Source: Gonapodya sp. JEL0774 (taxonomy: Eukaryota; Monoblepharomycota; Monoblepharidomycetes; Monoblepharidales; Gonapodyaceae). From it: a stretch of DNA of 64,000 bases. The notes below the pieces were generated by a model, which saw only the letters and a program-made list of their open reading frames with translations, was not told where the DNA came from and ran no database searches. Below, one piece after another: positions 56,932-64,000 of this stretch. Position 1 is the stretch's first letter, and each line of letters begins with the position of its first letter. The stretch spans positions 1 to 64,000 of the forward strand of contig JADIIX010000060.1 in NCBI GenBank assembly GCA_027604505.1. Reading direction: 5' to 3'. A program made the translations under genes and the position numbers.

Positions 56932-58943
56932 TTACCCACATTCAGTTGCAATGTGGCCTTCTTGGTTGCATCTGTAGCAGACGCGTCCTTTGGTACATTC
57001 CCTGGAGAACTATGGACACAAGTAGCGCATCAACTCAATTGTCCATTTATGGAAAGTGAATGTTAATCAAGTTGTACTTACGTGTCCCGGTTGCCCGCAG
57101 TTGTAGCAGCGGTTTGGTCCGCCCCCCGGGGCTCCTCCATACCCGCCACCTCCACCACCAGCACCATACCCACCTCCACCTCCTCCATAGCCCTGGTCGC
57201 CACCGGCGTTGGGGCTGATAACAACCCAGAATGGCGTCTCTCAGCGACATCAACATAACCGTTTCCAACTAACGAGTATACGAACCACTCCCTGGCCATG
57301 TGACCTGGTTGACCGCACTTGAAACATTCGTTGCTCCTTCCGCCACCACCACCGTAGCCCCCGCCATAGCCACCACCGTAACCGCCACGTGAGGGACCAC
57401 CGCCGTAACCGCCTGAGTACGGTGTGGGGTAAATAGCAGGTTTCGTAAAGTAGATAGTTCGTACTCACCATCACCGCCATACCCACCACCGTATCCACCA
57501 CCGCCATAACCCCCACCGCCACCGTATCCTCCACCATATCCTCCACGGCCACCCTGCTGACCACCTGTAAAAGAGACCTGTAAAAAATGTTCGAACGGGA
57601 GGGAAATGCCAATCTAATGACATACCGTAGCCACCTCCACCGTAGCCGCCTTGCTGTGCGTTAGGGCACTGACGGGCAAACAAAATATGGCATCTTCACA
57701 AGTTGCCTGGAGGGTCAACCAAATGTGTACTCACGTCCCGCGCGACATGGTCACCGGATCCACAACTGAGTTGAGACATTGAAATTTTGGAGCCGTGTTC
57801 ATTTCTCTTTACTAGTACGACGGGAAGACTCACCGGTAGCAGGTCCTCTGCTCAGTGCAGTCCTGTGTTACATGAAATGACGGACACCCAACCCCAAAGA
57901 CGGAGCGCGAGTGTCAACACTTGTGCGAATCAAAGAGCAAACCAACCTCTCTCGCAGAACCTCGTCGCCGACTTGCCCCTTCTAGCGTACGAACCTTCGA
58001 CAGGTGACCCTCCTAACAACATAACGACACAAACACCCAGCATACGTCAACATTTCAGTCACTCTATCGCGCTTTCAACATCAACACCGCAACCACAACA
58101 CCACTCCACAGTTTTCAATAACCCAGGCCCCAGCCCCGAATTGGCATCGCTCACTACAATTGCCTCGGACACAAATTGTCAGTAGTCGGCAAGTAGGATA
58201 GCGAAGTCCCACGTTGGGGCTCCAGCCACTCTTCCCTCATGCACTCTCATATCTCATGTCTCGCTCTTCGGCCCTCAGGCATTGACCTTCAAGCTCGGGG
58301 AGGTGAGAACGCGGGCTAAGCAACGAGGAAAGAGTGGTAGTCCACACAATCGAGTGGCTTGGAGTGAATTGGGCTTGAAGAGTGTGGCATGGGTGGTGAT
58401 GTAGCCGGTCATCACAAGAAACACACCTTCCCGCTGATTTGTTGTGGTTGCGATTTCGTAATAGTCGACATTGATCGTCGAAAGAGTCCAGGATTACGCA
58501 ATATAATAGTCAGGAAGAGCCAAGACGACGAGTGTTGTCACCGAACAACGAGTGGAAGAAGCGAGCGTCGGAGACGGTTGGTTTCGAACTGCGGCTAATT
58601 CCTGGTTGTCGACAAAGACACCGAAAGCCTCACGAACCAGTTGTAACAGGATTTCTCTCCCTTGGGACACTCGCGTGCCATGTGGCCCACCTGATTCGTG
58701 TGCAGACAGGGGGGTTTCGTAAACATCAACGAGCTCAGGACGGAATCACGAAGTCGGGGGAACTAACTTCTCCGCAGCGGTAGCAGACGCCACCAGCTCC
58801 AGCTCCAGGTCCGCCTCCTTGTCTATAAGCCATATGTATGATGATCCGATGTGTTTGCAAATGAGTTCACGAAAACGGGAGTGGAGAAAACTGAGGCACC
58901 TTGCATGCACTGTGACACGAACATGGTACAAAACTGAGCACAA
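56932..58943 (-). CDS. CNBP/Gis2-like zinc-knuckle nucleic acid-binding protein
   Basis: Cytoplasmic or nuclear single-strand nucleic acid-binding protein linked to translation and G-quadruplex unfolding. CCHC knuckles are spliced from short exons: CYRCGE + VGHMARECPKGEKSCYN; CYR + CGSGDHVARD + CPNAQQGGYGG; CFKCGQPGHMARE + CPNAGGDQGYGG; CYNCGQPGH + FSRECTKGRV, CYRCNQEGHIATECG, stop 56932-56934. Introns often fall inside the knuckles. Long Gly/Tyr-rich GGYGGG linkers (57100-57660) lie between them, unlike the shorter RGG spacer of animal CNBP. The 5' end is uncertain: the first clear knuckle (VCYRCGE) is at about 58770, and the start at 58943 is a guess. Confidence 0.85.
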
Positions 58944-59533
58944 TAATTTGCCAGGGGGTCAGGCAGTGTTCGGGGAAGAATGGAACGAAGGGTAACAAGA
59001 AGGCAACTAGCCTTATGAATGAGATTTGATTACTACAATTCAGGACGAAAGTAGCGCAATGAGAGTATGAGTGTGTTGTTCTGCATGCTTGGAGACGATT
59101 TATATGCCTCCCCCGCCTCCCCTTTCTCCCCGAAAAGGATTCAATCTGCTGCATGAGTGTTTTCTTTGGTTATTGGTTTTAGTCTACTATGGAGGCGGGC
59201 CTCCGATTTATGGCACCAAAACCGATTGAGGTAGACAACAACTACTTGCCGGTGATGCAGCGTACCAGAGAGCAGAGGCGAACAGGACAGCAATTGGTCA
59301 AGGCTTACTCACCCGTAGTTCGTGAACACTCGATTTTCGTGCGGTCATCCTTTGTGTTCGTGAGATCAACTCCCAACCCCTAAAATTTATGACGCGACAA
59401 CCCTTACTTATTCAATAATTAATTGAATAGCGATCTGGCATAATATGGCATTCTCACCCATCTCGAGCCACCCATTTAACAGCTGTGCTCTCGGGAGACC
59501 TCTGCATTCTTTACCACTTTGGACTGAGAACAT
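58944..59533. other. Divergent intergenic region between CNBP and the amino-acid transporter
   Basis: May include the true first exon(s) of CNBP. A 64-residue plus-strand frame (59189-59383) has no recognisable domain. No other feature seen. Confidence 0.35.
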
Positions 59534-61732
59534 ATGTCCAACGATCAAAAGATCCGCATTGCACACACTGCACCTCTCGCGATCGGAGGTGAGACACCGA
59601 GATGATCTGAGTTCGTCTATAATACGCCAATCTGAAAACGAACGTTGGCTTTGCAGATCAGCGAATCAAACGACGCATCGGATGGTTTGAGGGGGGCTTG
59701 TTCAACATCGGCATGATCATTGGAACTGGGGTGTTCTCAAATCCTACACTCATACTAAGATATGCTGGGTCTACCGGTGTATCGCTGATTTTATGGATTC
59801 TGGGTGGAGTCGTGGCCGCTGCCGGCCTTTGGGCTTTCACCGAGCTCGGAACCACGGTGAGTGCGCTTGTCGTGCTCAAACGATTGGATGCGTCAAGTTC
59901 AGTACTGAAAATTCTTTGATCTTTCCAAAGCTTCCAAGGAGTGGAGGCGAAAAGGAGTACCTTGCGTACGCGTTCCCCAAACCGAAAAAGCTGCTGTCTT
60001 TCCTCTTCGCGACAAACGGACTCATTCTTCTACGTGGAGCGGGTGAGCTTGTGCAATTGTTTTGAATTTTATGGCAGATTGGGATGCTGACCTCTTTCTC
60101 GGCCATGCACTAAGGTATTGCAAACACACTCATCGTATTCGGGAACTATCTGAATTATGCGATCTACGGTCCTACTTACAGCAGTGACTATGGAGCTCGA
60201 GGGCTCGCGGTGGCTGCCTTGGTGAGTTCTTGTTCGTAATTTTGAAGTAAATTTCCGATGGCCCACATCCGCCCACCGCCGCTAGACTGTTATAGCGGCT
60301 ATAAACATATTTTCGGTCTCTATCGCTATTAGGCAAGTCAAATTTAGAGCTCGTACGTCGATTCCTACACAAGTATACATCATGAATACTCGTCGATTCC
60401 AGGTTGAACTCAGTCATCACATCATACAAGATCATTCTCGTTTCCTTCGTAGTTCTCGTTGGCTTTGTCGCTATTGTCGGTGAGACTGGAAAGCTCTACT
60501 GTCCATTACAACCACTTCAGCTAACGGATTGTTGTTTTTGGAGGCGGTTTTCGTGATGTTAATATCCCTGGACTGGTTGAAACCATCACTTTCCAAGGAA
60601 CATCAAATTCTCCCGGAAACTATGCGAATGCAATCTACTATGTAATGTATGCATATAACGGGTGGGCAAATGTGAACTACATTCTCGATGAGGTTCAGTG
60701 AGTACCGGGGAGTTAGTTGGGGTCGTGGTTACTCTCAATAAACCAAGAAACCTTTGGCCTTTGACAGCGACCCGATCAAGAACTTGCCCAAAGCTGCGAT
60801 CTTCAGTCTGGGCACCACTACCGCACTCTATATTCTCGCAAATCTCGCTTACTTCGCTGTGCTTACGAAGGAAGAAATTCTTGGTTCCAATTTGACAGTT
60901 GCCGCAACTTTGTGAGTAGAAGGAGTTCAAGCAAGCAGTATTCAGTGGCTGACTCCACTATTTTGCTGTTGTATCTCAGTTTCACCAAGACCATCGGTGG
61001 CACTTTTGGCTCTCGAGTGTTACCTGGACTCATTGCACTGTCACCTTTCGGTCTAGCCTCGGTCATTCTGTACACTGGTTCGCGTGTCGTGCTAGAAACA
61101 GCCCGGGAAGGTCTCATTCCATTTGCTGACTACCTCGGCCATGTCAATACGCGATTCAACAGCCCAGTTTACGCCATCCTCTTCCTCTACGCACTTACTG
61201 TCGTTTTCCTATTCGCTCCACCTCCCGGTCAAGCTTTCAGTTTCATTGTTTCATTCTCTGGATACACCGGCTACGGGTTCTACTTCCTTGCGTTGATCGG
61301 TCTCTACATTATCCGTCGTCGGGAACCGGAACTTCACCGTCCCATTAAGGCACCGTTGGTTGCCACAGGAATATTCGCATTCTTCTCGATTTACCAAGTC
61401 ATTTTCACGCTCGTACCACCTACTAACGTAACCACATCATATCCATATTATTGTGAGTGTTCCCTCGATCGGTGACTAGTGTGCGCCCTCTTTTCGGCTC
61501 CGTGCTAAGTTTGTTTGATCACCCGACACTAGTGCCGTACGTTCTGTCTCTAATAATTTTGGCTGCGAGCATCGGACTATGGTACCTCCAGGTCGTTGTG
61601 TACAAAGGTGTGGAAAAGTCGTACAATGCTCGGATCGCCGCTGAAGCGGAGGCGCAACTGGCCTCGGAAATTTTCCACATTGAAGTAAAGCTGCCCGAGG
61701 ATTCAAAGGGAGAGAAAGGAGACGTGGTGTAA
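59534..61732 (+). CDS. Amino acid permease, LAT/APC family
   Basis: Polytopic plasma-membrane amino acid transporter. The N-terminal exon MSNDQKIRIAHTAPLAIGG ends at GTGAGA. The next starts DQRIKRRIGWFEGGLF and runs into TM1 with NIGMIIGTGVFSNPT, where the unwound GTGVF part binds the substrate amino group, then STGVSLILWILGGVVAAAGL. Later exons have KEYLAYAFPKPKKLLSFLFA, AIYYVMYAYNGWANVNYILD (TM6), IKNLPKAAIFSLGTTTALY, GSRVLPGLIALSPFGLASVI and IIRRREPELHRPIKAPLVAT. The end is SKGEKGDVV. The GMIIGTGVF and YNGW..VN motifs indicate the LAT branch. Heteromeric partners are not encoded nearby. About eight exons. Confidence 0.88.
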
Positions 61733-62133
61733 GCTTCCAAAGAATGAGCATTTTCGGTAGAGATGGAATGTATTATCAATAAATGAATGACCTGTCTTGA
61801 ATCACATTCCCACAATTTGACGGGAGCCTGAAAATTTGACGTTACAGAACATGACGAGAGTGCAGTCTTTGAACGACGAGTGGGCCGAACTGAAATGTAG
61901 ATCACTTCCGGAGGCAGGGCCGTGACTCGCTGTGTACCCTGTTGAGGCGGATTGTCGTAGGGTGATACGGAATCCTCCTCAGGATCGTCTGAGAGCCTCT
62001 GGGGAGTGGGGAACGACATCCACCCACAAAGTTGGGCATGGCGTTTCAGGTAGTACAAGGACCCCTCCTGGTTGGAGGGAACGTCCACTCAAACCAGCAG
62101 AATATATTACCCTTTCAAGCCATCCCATCTCGA
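61733..62133. other. Gap between the transporter and the CX9C gene
   Basis: No gene recognised. Bases 61780-61800 have an AATAAATGAATG poly(A)-signal-like string for the transporter. Confidence 0.4.
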
Positions 62134-62583
62134 ATGGACCAGAATCCCGACCCCCGTCTCCCTCGTATGTCCATCAATTTGTGCATGCCTCTTGCTCCCC
62201 CACGCTCGCCGTGCTCACTCGATTGCGCGTCACAACCACATTCCCCACGAACGATCTCGACCCAACACGCACAGGATTCTTCCCCCTCCGCCTAACTGCC
62301 TGCACCGCGGAATCCGACGCATATTTGGGATGCTTCACGGCGAGTGCGAAGCCGAACGGGGTGAGTTTTCGGATGTTCGGGGTAAAAGCCCGTGAGACTC
62401 AGACTTTTCTGACTCTCTCATCGTTTTCCTCCTGTTTATGTTGGTTTCATTTTCTCATTCCCGGTTTTGATACAGGACAAAGACGTGGCCAGGAAAGCAT
62501 ACTACGAGTGCGAACGCTTCATGGGCGCTTACACACGTTGTATGGAGAGGGAACTAACCAAGAGGGAAAGATCAAAGGTGTAG
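62134..62583 (+). CDS. Small twin-CX9C mitochondrial intermembrane-space protein
   Basis: Three short exons join to 74 residues. Exon 1 is MDQNPDPRLPR, ending at a GTATGT donor. Exon 2 runs from FFPLRLTACTAESDAYLGC to SAKPNG at a GTGAGT donor. Exon 3 is DKDVARKAYYECERFMGAY, then TRCMERELTKRERSKV and a stop at 62581-62583. The pairs C-TAESDAYLG-C and C-ERFMGAYTR-C are each CX9C, the twin-CX9C coiled-coil-helix fold imported by Mia40. The family has many small assembly factors (COX, CMC, CHCHD types); which one this is cannot be told. A 245-residue frame covering the same bases is an artefact of reading through the introns. Confidence 0.7.
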
Positions 62584-62858
62584 TTTGGTACGGGCTTTGC
62601 CCTCGGAGTAATAGGGAGGGGAGGAGGCACTTTAGAGGAAGGGCGACCATGACGAACCCACGCACGTAGGACAACACCACACAGAACCCATGTGAGCTGT
62701 ACAATAGCATTTTTGAAAAATAGAGTTGCATGTGATAGCTTCGCTTTCATCCTACTTCTACTACTACTACTAGTACTAATTGTAGCACATTTTGGGAACA
62801 GAAAAATGCTTGAGAGACAGGCCCATCCTGTACCGGTCTGAGTTACAATGATCAAACG
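62584..62858. other. Intergenic DNA after the CX9C gene
   Basis: Includes a CTACTACTACTACTAGTACTA run (62758-62778). No gene recognised. Confidence 0.4.
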
Positions 62859-64000
62859 TTAAACAGCGAGAGTTGTCGCAATTTGGGCGCCCTTGTCCTT
62901 GTCCTGAAGACCCAGATGTTCAGTGGACTAGAGCACGGATGGGTTCTTCATTCATGAATTCTAGCTGGCAGATTCGCAGTGGTGGAGGCATTGTGATTGT
63001 GGGAAGATTCGGAAAGGACATGACCCCCCGATGAGCACGAGTGGTTACGGGAAGAACAGGGAACACAGTGGCCAGCGGGGAGATATACAAGATTTGAAAG
63101 GGGTGCATCACATTGTGCATGATGGGCATCAGGCACCACACACACACCCCTCCCCACACCCCTTCCCGAAAACATCCAAATGCACGTTGGGGTTGGGGAA
63201 TGTGGGGAACGTGGAAGAATATAACGGGGTATATTATTTCAGGACCACTCGAGTCACACCACCATGACCACCGTCCGTCCACCACTGACCACCACCCACT
63301 CTCGTCCGTCCCACCCGTCCCACCCGTCCCACACGGGTCAGGATGGCCATCCCGTCCACCGCCAGACCACCACCACCCACGAAAACAAGCCAACTCGAGA
63401 CCCTTGCCCCCACCCCCTCCCTCCCTGAAAATACCACAACACAGGCAGTGCTTTTCTTTTTTTTTTGTCACTACCCCAAATAATTCACCACAAAGAACGA
63501 GAACACGAGTTGGGAGAAGATGTATTCGGCGAGGGCGCTGTGGTGGGTGGTGGTAAGGGGGTATTTTGACGGTGGGGGGGGGGGGGGGGGAGGCAGGGGA
63601 AAACGGTGAATGGCGAGTGGGGGAGCAATGGTGTGGTGAGTGCGATGCGGGATGCGGGATGCGGGCGGCATATGTGGAGCGCCGGTTGCCGTCCGCCGGT
63701 CGGTCGACCCGTTTGCCCGCCCGTCCGTTAGACACGCGGACACTGGGACACACCCGATCGCAGGGCTCCTCCACACCCACACCCACCACCCTGCGCCCAC
63801 CCACTCTCCATACCAGCCACCATCCACCCACTCACACACTCTCCACACCAGCCAACAGCCACTTGCAACCCCCGCGCGGGGCACCGTCCCACCACCCCCT
63901 GCGCTCCCGGCAAGCCCAAAGCACAAGCCAACTCACCGTTCCTGGGGCATGTCCTTGTACTCTGGGTTGTTTCCTGAGATTTGGACGCGGAGGGAGACTG
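62859..64000 (-). CDS. Unidentified gene, partial, runs off the right edge
   Basis: Two possible exons. At the far right, 63930-64000 gives VSLRVQISGNNPEYKDMPQE followed by a GTGAGT donor. Near 62859-62930 a last exon reads STEHLGLQDKDKGAQIATTL, then AV and a stop, after a CTAG acceptor. Between them lies low-complexity DNA that would have to be introns. No family recognised. Both exons could belong to different genes; the call is weak. Confidence 0.3.
63300..63900. repeat. Low-complexity C/G-rich tract with a G17 homopolymer
   Basis: Contains CCCACCCGTC repeats (63303-63335), a run of 17 G (63574-63590) and GATGCGG repeats (63646-63663). Long antisense Pro/Gly/Trp-rich frames here are composition artefacts. 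Confidence 0.65.

Noticed and set aside
56668-57066. A 132-residue plus-strand frame
   Set aside because: It overlaps the last CNBP exon in antisense and has no known similarity.
61932-62669. A 245-residue plus-strand frame
   Set aside because: It covers the CX9C gene but reads through both of its introns. Only the short exons with CX9C pairs are conserved-looking.
62920-63831. A 303-residue minus-strand Pro/Gly/Trp-rich frame
   Set aside because: Composition follows the C/G-rich repeats; no domain or start context.
1-64000. CRISPR arrays, rRNA and tRNA genes
   Set aside because: No regular spacer-repeat pattern, no rRNA-like sequence and no convincing tRNA A/B boxes were seen by eye. A tRNAscan run would be needed to exclude tRNAs.

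Overview
This is a gene-dense nuclear window from a eukaryote. Almost every gene is broken by short GT-AG introns, mostly 50-120 nt, with a few of 470-570 nt. The genes are packed head-to-head or tail-to-tail with roughly 90-400 bp between them. The protein families point to a fungus, and most likely a zoosporic early-diverging one such as a chytrid. The evidence is a MORN5-type flagellum-associated protein, a retinoblastoma (RB/p107-type) homologue, an augmin HAUS4-like protein and a front-end fatty-acid desaturase, found beside ordinary fungal housekeeping genes. The taxonomic call is inference from gene content; no rRNA or other direct marker is present.

Layout. 1-10.5 kb is a transposon island. 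It holds the 5' end of a minus-strand Ty1/copia element (LTR 1051-1259, primer-binding site 1036-1050, gag fragment running off the left edge) and a second diverged copy of its gag fragment. Next comes a degenerate DNA transposon (about 2.4-6.17 kb, minus) that encodes a DDE-like transposase, a WRN-type 3'-5' exonuclease and a cysteine-rich domain. A plus-strand copia relic (about 6.2-9.7 kb) appears to be inserted into or beside that transposase; it has gag, protease and integrase but no visible reverse transcriptase. A degenerate GGGTCAGA tandem array (10.2-10.5 kb) follows.

10.5-37.4 kb holds nuclear gene-expression and cell-cycle genes: TRM6 (+), NOT1 (-), a G-patch/KOW Spp2-like splicing factor (-), TAF6 (+), SPT16 (+), a USP10/Ubp3-type deubiquitinase (+), Sm protein E (-) and a retinoblastoma homologue (-). 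38.2-41.8 kb holds cytochrome c oxidase subunit 4 (-) and the N-terminal acetyltransferase NAA10 (-). A small uncharacterised gene and HAUS4 (+) follow.

45.6-50.7 kb holds two neighbouring same-strand lipid genes: a wax-ester synthase/diacylglycerol acyltransferase and a cytochrome b5-fused front-end desaturase. 51-62.6 kb holds AP-3 sigma (-), glutamine-dependent NAD synthetase (+), a MORN5 homologue (-), a CNBP/Gis2-like zinc-knuckle protein (-), a LAT-type amino-acid transporter (+) and a 74-residue twin-CX9C protein (+). The last 1.2 kb is low-complexity DNA and parts of an unidentified minus-strand gene that leaves the window.

Many genes (Sm-E, COX4, MORN5, AP-3 sigma, the CX9C protein) are only visible after joining short exons. 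Exon joins were made by reading splice signals against family conservation. Outer coordinates are reliable where a start or stop was located; inner junctions are predictions unless given. No rRNA, tRNA, CRISPR array or convincing horizontally acquired bacterial gene was seen. The most unusual items are the transposon island (a transposase linked to an exonuclease with a substituted catalytic residue, and a copia remnant lacking RT), the GGGTCAGA array shared by the upstream regions of two unrelated genes, and the RB homologue.
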